Assembly (NCBI GenBank): GCA_946615875.1
Contig: CAMOIK010000104.1
Span: 1-7,138, forward strand
From: an uncultured Verrucomicrobiota bacterium
GTDB taxonomy: Bacteria > Verrucomicrobiota > Kiritimatiellia > RFP12 > UBA1067
Length of the DNA: 7,138 nt
Direction: 5' to 3'
The notes beneath the pieces were generated by a model. That model ran no database searches. It saw only the letters and a program-made list of their open reading frames with translations, and had not been told where the DNA came from. The position numbers and the translations under genes are program-made. Position 1 is the stretch's first letter, and every line of letters starts with the position of its first letter. Below are positions 1 through 7,045 of the stretch, piece after piece.

Positions 1-20
1 TTATGGAAAATCCTTTTCAT
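1..20 (-). CDS. 5' end of an off-window gene (about 6 codons)
   Basis: An ATG on the minus strand at 20-18 opens a frame reading MKRIF that leaves the window. The MKR-hydrophobic start could be the beginning of a signal peptide or membrane segment, but too little is visible to name it. The support is mainly contextual: a perfect extended -10 box at 43-33 points at this ATG and would start transcription near position 26, leaving only about 6 nt of leader. No Shine-Dalgarno sequence fits in that leader. The start could also lie further left, outside the window. Confidence 0.45.
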
Positions 21-32
21 CTTGCGCCGCGA

Positions 33-62
33 ATTATACCATAAATCGCCCTTCCTCCGCAA
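33..62 (-). promoter_or_regulatory. Extended -10 promoter for the off-window minus-strand gene
   Basis: On the minus strand, TATGGTATAAT occupies 43-33. It contains the extended -10 TGnTATAAT, with the TATAAT hexamer at 38-33. A half-conserved -35 (TTGCGG, 62-57) lies 18 bp upstream, the same spacing and nearly the same hexamer as at recA. The start of transcription is inferred near 26. It is divergent from the rsfS promoter about 80 bp away; the bases between (44-120) contain pyrimidine-rich CCTCTT-like near-repeats (94-120) but no gene. Confidence 0.7.
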
Positions 63-105
63 GCAGGCATTTTCGCTTCAACTGCAACTTTTTACCTCTT
101 GCCTC

Positions 106-135
106 TTACCGCTACCCTCTCAATTATGGTATAAT
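106..135 (+). promoter_or_regulatory. Extended -10 promoter for rsfS
   Basis: TATGGTATAAT lies at 125-135, with the hexamer TATAAT at 130-135 and the TGn extension at 127-129. A weak -35 candidate, TTACCG (106-111), sits 18 bp upstream. The normal distance from -10 to +1 places transcription start at about 142-143, at or one base before the rsfS ATG. The bases after the hexamer (ACGCGCC) are GC-rich and hold no Shine-Dalgarno sequence. Confidence 0.75.
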
Positions 136-142
136 ACGCGCC

Positions 143-460
143 ATGACACCGCAGGAACTTGCAGAAACCATAGCAAAGGCGCTGGAAGAGCGCAAGGGAA
201 CCGACGTCAAAATCTACGACGTGCGAGGGAAGAGCACCTTGACCGACTTCTTCGTGGTCGCCACCGGCGCGGCGGCGCCCCACCTGAAGGCGCTGGTCGC
301 CGAAACGCAGGCCGTGATGAAAGATCACGGGGTCGCAAGCTTCCGCACAAGCGGCGATCCGGACTCCGGCTGGATTGTGGTGGACTACTTCGACGTGGTC
401 GTCCACGTCTTCTCCGCCGAAGCCCGCGCTTATTACGCGCTGGAGAAGCTTTGGGCGTAA
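143..460 (+). CDS. rsfS: Ribosomal silencing factor RsfS (Iojap/YbeB family)
   Basis: The 105-residue product is the usual length for this family. RsfS binds ribosomal protein uL14 on the large subunit and blocks 30S joining, lowering translation in stationary phase or starvation. Visible family signatures are TDFFVVATG at residues 34-42 and the C-terminal SGWIVVDYFDVVVHVF block (75-90), followed by a helix ending in YYALEKLW. The start at 143 is chosen because the alignment to the family begins at residues 1-5 and a promoter ends seven bases before it. There is no ribosome binding site, so a leaderless transcript is inferred. The gene is often linked to nadD or rlmH; neither is next to it here. 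It is the only complete plus-strand gene in the window and converges on the radical SAM gene. Confidence 0.95.
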   Translation: MTPQELAETIAKALEERKGTDVKIYDVRGKSTLTDFFVVATGAAAPHLKALVAETQAVMKDHGVASFRTSGDPDSGWIVVDYFDVVVHVFSAEARAYYALEKLWA

Positions 461-485
461 GGCGACTCGGCCCGGAGGAGGAGGC

Positions 486-505
486 GCGGCGGATTTCGCC
501 GCCGC
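486..505. terminator. GC-rich hairpin between convergent genes
   Basis: GCGGCGG (486-492) pairs perfectly with CCGCCGC (499-505) around a 6-nt loop (ATTTCG). It lies 25 nt past the rsfS stop and 13 nt past the radical SAM stop, so it could end transcripts arriving from both directions. Neither side has a run of T, so a classical intrinsic terminator is not shown; the termination role is inferred from position. Confidence 0.4.
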
Positions 506-518
506 CGGTCTGCGGCCG

Positions 519-1988
519 TCAGGCTTTCCGCGCCTTGAAATCGGCGAGATGGCCGACGAGCGAGCGAAGCCCGCGATAATAGAACGAGAAGTCGAACAGC
601 GTCCGCGTGGTGGTGAGGCGGTGCCAGATGGCGCGCGGCTGCAGAAATCCACGATACACGTCGCGTATGGCGCGCTTGATTTCGTCTTCCGTGACAAGCG
701 GCGTCTTCGTGATCTGGCGGCGCATGTCGTATTCGTCCCAGTCGAGCGTGGTCAGGCCGTCCGACTCCTTCAGCTCCTTGAACAGCGGAGTCCCGGGGTA
801 GGGGATGGTCATGGTGCACTGGAGCGTAGAGGCATGGCCGTTCGCGAGGAGCTTGCGCGCCAGCGCGACGGTCCGCGCCATGTCCTCGCGGCTTTCCCAG
901 GCGTGGCCGAACATGAAGGTGAGATGGACGTCCAGCCCCGCCTGCGACGCCCACTGCGCACCCTTCACCACGTCCTCCACCTTGAGCGCCTTGTCGAAAC
1001 GGTCCAGCGTGGCCTGGTTGGCGGACTCCACCCCGAACAGCACGAGACGGAAGCCCGCGCGGCGCATGAGCCGGTAGTCGTCGAGCGTCAGGCGGCCGAA
1101 ACGCATGTTGCAGTCGATGCGCACCTTGCCCGGCAGCCTGCGGCGTATCATCTCGTTGCAGAAGTCGGTCAGCCACCGCCCGGCCGGAAACGAGCCGGAG
1201 TCGTCCATGATCTCTCGCACGCCATGGCGCGTGACGAGCATTTCGATCTCATCGACCACGTCTTTCCAGTCTCGCGTGCGGTATTTGGGGTAGAGGGTCG
1301 TCCAGGAACAGAAAGTGCATCTGGCGTGCCAGCAGTCCCGCCCCGCCATTATGTAGGTGCCGGGCGTGCGGCGGAAGTTGCCGTTCTTTTCGGCGTACAG
1401 CCGCCAGCCGACGAGCTCGCGGTCTATCCACGGCGCCGCATTGAGGTCGTGGTTCAGGACGAAACGGCCGGTGTTCCTGACTTCGCCGCCTTCACGATAC
1501 CATATGCCAGGCTCGAATTTCGCCGGATCGAACCCCGCATCGACGACGTTCTTCAGCAGGAAGTCCCAGTCGCCGCCGGTCAGGATGAAATCGACGCGGC
1601 TCTCGCGCATCGACTCCTCGGGCAGCGCCGTCACATGGTCGCCGACGAGGATGTACTTCACGACGTCCACGCCTCCCGCCTCGCGGGATGCTCTGGCGTC
1701 TATCCAGCGCCAATGACGCTTGACGACGGGCGTCTTGGTCTCCACCACGACGACGTCGGGATGGAACGCGGAAAGACGACGCTCGAATTCGGCGTCGTCA
1801 AGTTCGGCCGCTATGCCGTCCAGAAACAGGACGTCGTGGCCGGCCTTCTTCAGCATCGTGGCGGCCGTCGCCGGCACGACCGGGAAGATGTAGGTGGGCC
1901 GCGAGAACCATTGGAACTGCCGGTTCTGCGTGAGCAGCGGCACTCCCTTCTCGCTCTTGAGAGGAGGATAGGCGATCGCGACCCGCAT
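519..1988 (-). CDS. Cobalamin-binding-type (B12) radical SAM protein
   Basis: The 489-residue product has two parts. Residues 1-150 form a Rossmann-like fold typical of the B12-binding domain in class B radical SAM enzymes (opening MRVAIAYPPL; helix and strand PATAATMLKKAGHDVLFLDG at 39-58; LVGDHVTALPEE near 114-125). Residues about 208-430 form a radical SAM barrel: the cluster cysteines are C219, C224 and C227, with IMDDSGSFP at 260-268 and FGVESAN at 318-324. Such enzymes use a [4Fe-4S] cluster and SAM to make a 5'-deoxyadenosyl radical, often for methylation of unactivated carbons; the substrate cannot be read from sequence. The cysteine spacing is CX4CX2C rather than CX3CX2C. The ATG at 1988 is preferred because the domain alignment begins there. 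A GTG at 2036 would add 16 residues encoded within a hairpin. No clear Shine-Dalgarno sequence precedes 1988. It is the last gene of the minus-strand block. Confidence 0.88.
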   Translation of the reverse strand: MRVAIAYPPLKSEKGVPLLTQNRQFQWFSRPTYIFPVVPATAATMLKKAGHDVLFLDGIAAELDDAEFERRLSAFHPDVVVVETKTPVVKRHWRWIDARASREAGGVDVVKYILVGDHVTALPEESMRESRVDFILTGGDWDFLLKNVVDAGFDPAKFEPGIWYREGGEVRNTGRFVLNHDLNAAPWIDRELVGWRLYAEKNGNFRRTPGTYIMAGRDCWHARCTFCSWTTLYPKYRTRDWKDVVDEIEMLVTRHGVREIMDDSGSFPAGRWLTDFCNEMIRRRLPGKVRIDCNMRFGRLTLDDYRLMRRAGFRLVLFGVESANQATLDRFDKALKVEDVVKGAQWASQAGLDVHLTFMFGHAWESREDMARTVALARKLLANGHASTLQCTMTIPYPGTPLFKELKESDGLTTLDWDEYDMRRQITKTPLVTEDEIKRAIRDVYRGFLQPRAIWHRLTTTRTLFDFSFYYRGLRSLVGHLADFKARKA

Positions 1989-1999
1989 CAGATTCGAGG

Positions 2000-2070
2000 C
2001 CCGGATTTCGGGGCCCTGGCTTCCGGCGGCTGTCACCAGCCGCTCCGGCGCCCGGGACCCGAAATCCGGG
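2000..2070 (-). other. Long 71-nt stem-loop between DUF481 and radical SAM genes
   Basis: The outer arms CCCGGATTTCGGG (2000-2012) and CCCGAAATCCGGG (2058-2070) are perfect 13-bp complements. Inside them, after a G/A mismatch, CCC (2014-2016) pairs with GGG (2054-2056), GGC (2018-2020) with GCC (2050-2052), and CCGG (2023-2026) with CCGG (2045-2048). A terminal hairpin follows, CGGCTG (2027-2032), loop TCAC, CAGCCG (2037-2042). The structure begins 8 nt after the DUF481 stop and ends 11 nt before the radical SAM ATG. It is not followed by a T run. It could be a terminator or attenuator, an mRNA-stabilising 3' end, or a copy of a dispersed palindromic repeat. Confidence 0.7.
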
Positions 2071-2078
2071 ATGTGCGC

Positions 2079-3110
2079 TCACCACTTGTAGCCGAGGCCC
2101 AGGATGTAGCGGATGTCGCTGTGCTTGGTGTCGTTGCCGACCTTGGACTTGTAGTCCCACTCGGCCTTGGCGACGAGCTGCCAATTGGCGCGGAACGCGT
2201 AGGTCAGGCCGAAGTCCATGTCGAGCATGTAGTTGTCCTGCCACTCGTCAACCTGCGGGAGATACTCGAAGTTGTGGGTGAAGTCCAGCCCGTCCACCGC
2301 GGCGACGGTCCACGCGAAGTGGTGACCGTAGCGGAACGCGCCGTAGTCGTCCGACTTCTCGTGATCGTACTTCTCGCCGACGTAGGAGACGCCGAGCTCC
2401 TGGTTGAAGGACATCGCGCCGAAGCCGAAGTCGCGCTTCTCGAACCACTGGTAGCCGCAGCCGACGCCGAGCCTCCAGCGATACATGAGGTCCATGATGC
2501 GGTCGAACTCGTATTTGCCGTTCACGTAGTTGTAGAAGCCCTTGCCTGTCCAGAAGTGGTCTTCCTGCGCCTGGACTTCAAAGCGGCTGTCGGTCTTGCG
2601 CTTGGCGTCCTTGGAGTCGCCGGACTGCGCGAAGAAGTAGCCGAGATCGGCGGTCACGCGGTCGTATTCCCAACGGCGGTTGGCGTCGGCCAGGACGGTG
2701 GCGGATTCGCCTACCGTGTTGCCGCGCGTCGCCGTGCCGGAGAGATTTACGCTGCCGTGCCACGTTTCCTCTTCGGGATCGGTGGTCTTGACGTTGGCCA
2801 TGTCGAGCTTGCGCGTCCTGTCGCCGTCAGAATAGACGAGATGGCCGTCGTGGACGAACACGGTCTTCGTCTCCTTGGTGCCGTCGAGATACTGCACGAC
2901 GTGCTCGTTCTCCGATTCGAGATAGCCGATCTTGGCGATGTCAATCTCGATTTCTCCGACGTCCTCGCTCTTGAAGGTGAGCTTGCCGTCGCGGATCGCG
3001 CCGGTTTCGCCAAGGAGGAACGCGCCGCTCTTGAACGTCACCCTGTCGGCGAACGCACCGGTTGCGGCGATTGCCGCGACCAGCGCGGCTGTCAGCATTT
3101 TTGTATTCAT
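2079..3110 (-). CDS. DUF481 family outer-membrane beta-barrel protein (YdiY-like)
   Basis: The 343-residue product begins with a clear signal peptide: MNTKM, a hydrophobic stretch at residues 6-20, and AFA|D as the likely cleavage after residue 21. Residues 22-110 match the N-terminal part common in this family, with repeated 'SGA.L.GE', 'DGKLTFKSEDVGEIEID' and 'DGHLVY' strands. From about 115 to the end it has alternating aromatic beta-strands, the GNT motif at 130-132 (usual in DUF481), and ends in YKW; a terminal aromatic residue is the recognition signal for beta-barrel insertion. The family role is unknown (the E. coli homologue is acid-inducible). Only weak purine-rich sequence (AAAGGGAAAGAAAG) precedes the ATG. 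No promoter is visible in the 55-nt gap upstream, so cotranscription with the HEAT-like gene is inferred. Confidence 0.85.
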   Translation of the reverse strand: MNTKMLTAALVAAIAATGAFADRVTFKSGAFLLGETGAIRDGKLTFKSEDVGEIEIDIAKIGYLESENEHVVQYLDGTKETKTVFVHDGHLVYSDGDRTRKLDMANVKTTDPEEETWHGSVNLSGTATRGNTVGESATVLADANRRWEYDRVTADLGYFFAQSGDSKDAKRKTDSRFEVQAQEDHFWTGKGFYNYVNGKYEFDRIMDLMYRWRLGVGCGYQWFEKRDFGFGAMSFNQELGVSYVGEKYDHEKSDDYGAFRYGHHFAWTVAAVDGLDFTHNFEYLPQVDEWQDNYMLDMDFGLTYAFRANWQLVAKAEWDYKSKVGNDTKHSDIRYILGLGYKW

Positions 3111-3149
3111 TGTTGTCTTTCTTTCCCTTTGGGAGTTTGAAAGGTTCGA

Positions 3150-3167
3150 GAGGCTTCGCGAAGTCTC
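3150..3167 (-). other. Small hairpin at the end of the HEAT-like gene
   Basis: GAGGCTT (3150-3156) pairs with AAGTCTC (3161-3167), one pair being a G-T wobble, around a CGCG loop. It overlaps the TGA stop of the 3166-3963 gene by two bases. No T run follows on the minus strand. It may be a weak terminator or simply chance pairing. Confidence 0.3.
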
Positions 3168-3963
3168 AGGGTTCGATGGCGTCTGGCTGCGGCGCTTCCG
3201 GCGTGTAGTTCTCCTGCAGCCAGGTCTCGGCGTCGGCCATGTTGGTATATTCCTCGCCGGTGATGAACTCGTATTGCTCCTTTGCGGAGGCGATGGCCTG
3301 CGGCGTGCCGCTGGCGATCACGTTGACTATCGTCTGGATGGCGAGGCGCTCGTCGCAATCGGTCAGTTCCGTGACCATCTCCTCCAGCGTGTCCTCGTCG
3401 GTGAGTATCTTCATGGCTTCTTCGATGTATCTGCACTTGGCGCTTTCGTTGGCGACTTCGCCAAGCGCCATGGTCCACTCGCTCCTGGCGCTTTCCGCCA
3501 CGTCGGCGTCGGGGTCGGCCATGAACGGCAGAAGATCGACGAGCGCCTTGGCGCCGAACGTCCCCAGCGCATCGACGAGCTCAGAGCGGACTTCGGCGTT
3601 GGTGGAGGTCTGGACGTCGGCGACGAGCGCGGAGACGGCGGCGAAACTGTCCTTTTCCAGCGCATCGGCAATCGCCTCCATGCGTTTGGCGTCCTCCGGG
3701 GCCATGTCGTCGTCTTCCAGCTCGACTTCTATGAGCGAGCCGTCGGCGGTCTTCACCGTGACGCGGCGGCTCTTCCCGGCGGCGCGGCGCTCCGCCGCGT
3801 TCGCGGGCGATGCGGCGGCGATGCTTCCGGCCGGCCTGTCGGAGTCCGCGTCGCCGTCGGATGGCGCCGGGCGGCCGGGCGCCGTCCATTTGGCGAAGAA
3901 AACAAAGCAGGCCGCCGCCGCGAGGGCCAGCAAAGCCAAAACCGCCACCACGAGCTTTTTCAT
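3166..3963 (-). CDS. Membrane-anchored HEAT-repeat-like protein, function unknown
   Basis: I do not recognise a named family for this 265-residue protein. Residues 4-23 form one hydrophobic membrane segment after MKK. The cysteine at 19 lacks a leucine at -3 and is followed by more hydrophobic residues, so a membrane anchor is more likely than a lipoprotein. Residues 27-62 are a Pro/Ala/Asp/Ser-rich linker. Residues 66-82 could form two short beta-strands (RRVTVKTADGSLIEVELEDD), and 88-250 are helical with HEAT-like pairs, for example 'NAEVRSELVDALGTFGAKAL' and 'PDADVAESARSEW'. This suggests an alpha-solenoid for protein contacts on the periplasmic side; that is inference. The start is well supported: GGAGAGGAG at 3976-3968 is a strong Shine-Dalgarno sequence. 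The gene lies 40 nt after the epimerase gene, probably in the same transcript. Confidence 0.75.
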   Translation of the reverse strand: MKKLVVAVLALLALAAAACFVFFAKWTAPGRPAPSDGDADSDRPAGSIAAASPANAAERRAAGKSRRVTVKTADGSLIEVELEDDDMAPEDAKRMEAIADALEKDSFAAVSALVADVQTSTNAEVRSELVDALGTFGAKALVDLLPFMADPDADVAESARSEWTMALGEVANESAKCRYIEEAMKILTDEDTLEEMVTELTDCDERLAIQTIVNVIASGTPQAIASAKEQYEFITGEEYTNMADAETWLQENYTPEAPQPDAIEP

Positions 3964-3967
3964 GCGT

Positions 3968-3976
3968 CTCCTCTCC
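3968..3976 (-). promoter_or_regulatory. Strong ribosome binding site of the HEAT-like gene
   Basis: On the minus strand, GGAGAGGAG ends 4 nt before the ATG at 3963. It is by far the best Shine-Dalgarno sequence in the window; recA and the epimerase gene have only AAAGG-type sites, and rsfS and the radical SAM gene have none. It fixes the start codon of the gene at 3166-3963. Confidence 0.7.
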
Positions 3977-4003
3977 GCTTGCCGCCGGCTTTCTCCGCTC
4001 CGA

Positions 4004-5182
4004 TCACATGTCGCGGGTCAGTTCCCACGACTTGACGAGCATTCTCGGTATGTGGAACGGCCCCTTGAAGATGTTGCCCTTGGCGGGCTGCGCCACGGTG
4101 CCGTCGCGGTGCAGGTAGCCATACCACTCCGGGTATTTCCTGTCCTTCAGGTGCTTCCACGCCCAGTCGCCGGCGAGCTTGTGCCACTCCTGGTACTTCT
4201 TGTCGCCGGTGAGCTTGAATGCGTAGGCGGTGGCGATGATCGCCTCGCACTGCGGCCACCAGAACTTCATGTCCTGCTCGTAGCACTGCGGCGGCAGGTT
4301 GCGGCAGTCCTTGAACGAGATTATTCCGCCGTGCTTCTTGTCCCAGCCCCACTTCCACGACCAGTCGAGCACCTGCAGGGCGGTGTCGAGCAGAGCCGCG
4401 TCGTTGCGCGCCACCGCCACGTCCATGAGGAACCACGCCGTCTCGATGCAGTGCCCGGGGTTTATCGTGCGCCCGGCGTTGGTGTCGATGAACTCGCCGT
4501 TGGGCCCGACCGTCTCCAGCAGCGCCTTGAATTCGGGATGGATGAAATACTTCGTCAGCAGCGAAATCGACTGGGTAATCTGCTCGTCGAGCACAGGATC
4601 GTCGGAAACCTGCTTCAGGACGTTGGCAACATTGATGAGTATCATCGTGAGCGAATGCCCCTGCGCGACGACCGCCGAGGTGTACTTGGAAGGCATCCAC
4701 CTGTCGGCATCGGCCACGAAGCCGCGGATGCGCTTGAAGAGCGCGACCGCCTTGTCGGCCCACTCCATTTCGCCCGACGCCAAGGCGTATTCGGCGTAGG
4801 CCATGGCCGCGAAGCACTCCGAGAACACGTAGCGGCGCTTGCGCAGCCCCACGCCATCCGCGCTCACCTCGAAGAACGCCCGCCCGTCCGCGTCGAAGCA
4901 GTGCGCCTCCAGGAACTCGCAGCAGGAGCGAGAGAATTCGAGGAACTTCCCGTCCTTCTTCACGCGGTTATAGACGTTGGCGAACATCCATCCGCAACGG
5001 CCCTGGAACCAGACGCTCTTGGTAGAATCCATGAGCGAGCCGTCGCGGTCGAGGCACGTCAGCACCCCGCCGTTGGTCTTGTCCCAGCCGTTCTTGAGCC
5101 AGAACGGCAGGATGTTCTTCAGCAGTTCGTCCTTGTACGTCTTGTGCCACTTCTGCCAATAGGCCGTCTTTTGCGTTTTCAT
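4004..5182 (-). CDS. N-acylglucosamine 2-epimerase (AGE) family protein
   Basis: The 392-residue length and the (alpha/alpha)6-barrel signatures fit the AGE/renin-binding-protein family, which interconverts N-acetylglucosamine and N-acetylmannosamine (sialic acid metabolism) or epimerises other sugars. Visible active-site features are WFQGRCGW with R62, FSECFAAMAYAEYA (120-133), QGHS with H176, NPGHCIETAW with H244 and E247, WWPQCEAI with E313, and KGPFHIPR with H377. From memory, the cyanobacterial enzyme uses R57, H239 and H372; here all three are offset by exactly 5, consistent with true AGE-type chemistry. The final KGPFHIPR motif resembles GlcNAc epimerases, but a related sugar is possible. 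No other sialic acid genes are visible. It is preceded by its own promoter at 5217-5227 and an AAAGG-type ribosome binding site, and leads the downstream minus-strand genes. Confidence 0.9.
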   Translation of the reverse strand: MKTQKTAYWQKWHKTYKDELLKNILPFWLKNGWDKTNGGVLTCLDRDGSLMDSTKSVWFQGRCGWMFANVYNRVKKDGKFLEFSRSCCEFLEAHCFDADGRAFFEVSADGVGLRKRRYVFSECFAAMAYAEYALASGEMEWADKAVALFKRIRGFVADADRWMPSKYTSAVVAQGHSLTMILINVANVLKQVSDDPVLDEQITQSISLLTKYFIHPEFKALLETVGPNGEFIDTNAGRTINPGHCIETAWFLMDVAVARNDAALLDTALQVLDWSWKWGWDKKHGGIISFKDCRNLPPQCYEQDMKFWWPQCEAIIATAYAFKLTGDKKYQEWHKLAGDWAWKHLKDRKYPEWYGYLHRDGTVAQPAKGNIFKGPFHIPRMLVKSWELTRDM

Positions 5183-5216
5183 CGCGCTTGTCGCCTTTCC
5201 GTGAGTGATGGCGGGG

Positions 5217-5227
5217 ATTATACCATA
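5217..5227 (-). promoter_or_regulatory. Extended -10 promoter for the epimerase gene
   Basis: On the minus strand, TATGGTATAAT occupies 5227-5217, with TATAAT at 5222-5217. Transcription start is inferred near 5210, giving a leader of about 28 nt that includes GGAAAGG before the ATG at 5182. No convincing -35 is present, as is allowed for extended -10 promoters. The TAA stop of the tatD-like gene (5220-5218) lies inside the hexamer. Six-base GC arms, GGCGGG (5210-5215) and CCCGCC (5234-5239), flank the box. Confidence 0.7.
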
Positions 5228-5912
5228 TTTTCGCCCGCCTGTGTTGGAAGCGATGATACGAAGCGGCGGGCGTTGCGCTCCAGCGTGGCGGCGAGGACGA
5301 CCGGCTCGACGTTGCGCAGTCTGGCCAATTCGGCGAAAACATCGACGACAGACGGAGCACCGGCGTTTTCCGGCGTGCGGTCGCTTTCCACCAGCAGCAT
5401 ATCGCCGGGGAGCGAAGCGGCGAGGCGCCTATAGTTGGCGGCGTGCGTGTTGAGCAGCGCGGGGCCGACGGAGACGAAGCCGTTCAGCGCCGCGATTTCC
5501 CCCAGCAGCCCTTCACTGCGCGAGAACCCGTGGAAAAGGAAGGCGGGTATTCTGCCCGCGTAGGGCCGCACAGCCTTGACGACCTCCCCCCAGCACTTCG
5601 CGCCGTGCAGCGCCACGGGACGGGCGAACTCGGCGGCGATCTCCAGCTGCGCCGCGAACGCCTCGCGCATCGCCGGGCATATATCGCGCGATCTGAGACG
5701 GTCGAGCCCGATTTCGCCCACGCCCGCTCCGGGGTCGTCTTCCAGCGCGCGGCGCAAGGCGGCGGCGTCAAACCTTTCCGCCTCCCATGGATGGAAGCCG
5801 CGAAAGAAGACGACCGTGCCCGGCTGGGCACGGCTCGCTATCGACGCGCGGTCGCACGGATCGCAGACGAAGTGCCGCCCGGCGTCGCCAAGTTCATGAC
5901 AGTGCGCATCTG

Positions 5913-5916
<4 letters not shown>
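5218..5916 (-). CDS. TatD-family metal-dependent hydrolase
   Basis: The 232-residue product is somewhat shorter than the usual 255-265. TatD proteins are TIM-barrel hydrolases with nuclease activity on DNA in several studied members. The metal-site residues are all present: the HxH motif DAHCH (H5, H7), GEIGLD (E68), PVALHG (H104), FLFHGFS (H129) and LLVESD (D179). RGFHPWE (39-45) and the C-terminal RNARRFV block also match the family. The start at 5916 is chosen because the DAHCH motif begins two residues later and because its ATG overlaps the recA stop as ATGA. A longer in-frame extension to 6267 only reads through recA antiphase. The overlap implies translational coupling with recA, and a DNA-repair-linked nuclease role is a reasonable inference. 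The gene ends inside the epimerase promoter. Confidence 0.9.
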
Positions 5917-6944
<1,028 letters not shown>

Positions 6945-6968
6945 CTTCTGCCTTTCGCTTTATTGCTG

Positions 6969-7007
6969 TTGCGCGGTATTATACCATATCGCGCATTCCC
7001 CGCGCAA
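6969..7007. promoter_or_regulatory. Candidate operator repeats around the recA -10 box
   Basis: TTGCGCGG (6969-6976) and CCGCGCAA (7000-7007) are perfect 8-bp inverted repeats whose centres are 31 bp apart, with the recA -10 box between them. CGCGCA also occurs as a direct repeat at 6990-6995 and 7001-7006, an 11-bp period (one helical turn). Such geometry around a promoter suits a repressor, perhaps for SOS control, but no known LexA box is recognised here. Confidence 0.3.
6978..7007 (-). promoter_or_regulatory. Extended -10 promoter of recA
   Basis: On the minus strand, TATGGTATAAT occupies 6988-6978, with TATAAT at 6983-6978. TTGCGC (7007-7002) is a half-conserved -35 with an 18-bp spacer, as at the off-edge gene. 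Start of transcription is inferred near 6971, followed by a leader carrying GAAAGG before the ATG at 6944. The bases just after the hexamer (ACCGCGC) are GC-rich. Confidence 0.75.
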
Positions 7008-7045
7008 GTGCGAACGGGAACTTTTTTGGACCACCGCCGACTTGC

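Noticed and set aside
1989..2036. Upstream GTG start for the radical SAM gene
   Set aside because: The extra 16 residues are encoded by one arm of the long hairpin, and the family alignment starts at the ATG at 1988.
375..3140. Plus-strand 921-codon open frame
   Set aside because: It lies antisense to the radical SAM and DUF481 genes, both of which have clear motifs. Its translation is low-complexity and rich in V, E, R and H with no recognisable domain. Codon bias in GC-rich genes produces such frames.
3902..3963. Lipoprotein signal in the HEAT-like protein (Cys19)
   Set aside because: The residue at -3 is alanine rather than leucine, and the cysteine is followed by FVFF, continuing the hydrophobic segment, so a plain membrane anchor fits better.
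2932..4035. Plus-strand 367-codon open frame
   Set aside because: It mirrors the HEAT-like gene, which has a strong ribosome binding site, a membrane anchor and helical repeats. This frame has no coherent domain.
3239..5434. Plus-strand 731-codon open frame
   Set aside because: It is antisense to the HEAT-like and epimerase genes. The first part is serine/alanine-rich, and no family motif or ribosome site is visible.
7012..7021. GAAC-N2-GAAC as a LexA box
   Set aside because: The spacing does not match LexA motifs I know (for example the N7 direct repeat of alphaproteobacteria), and it is short enough to be chance.
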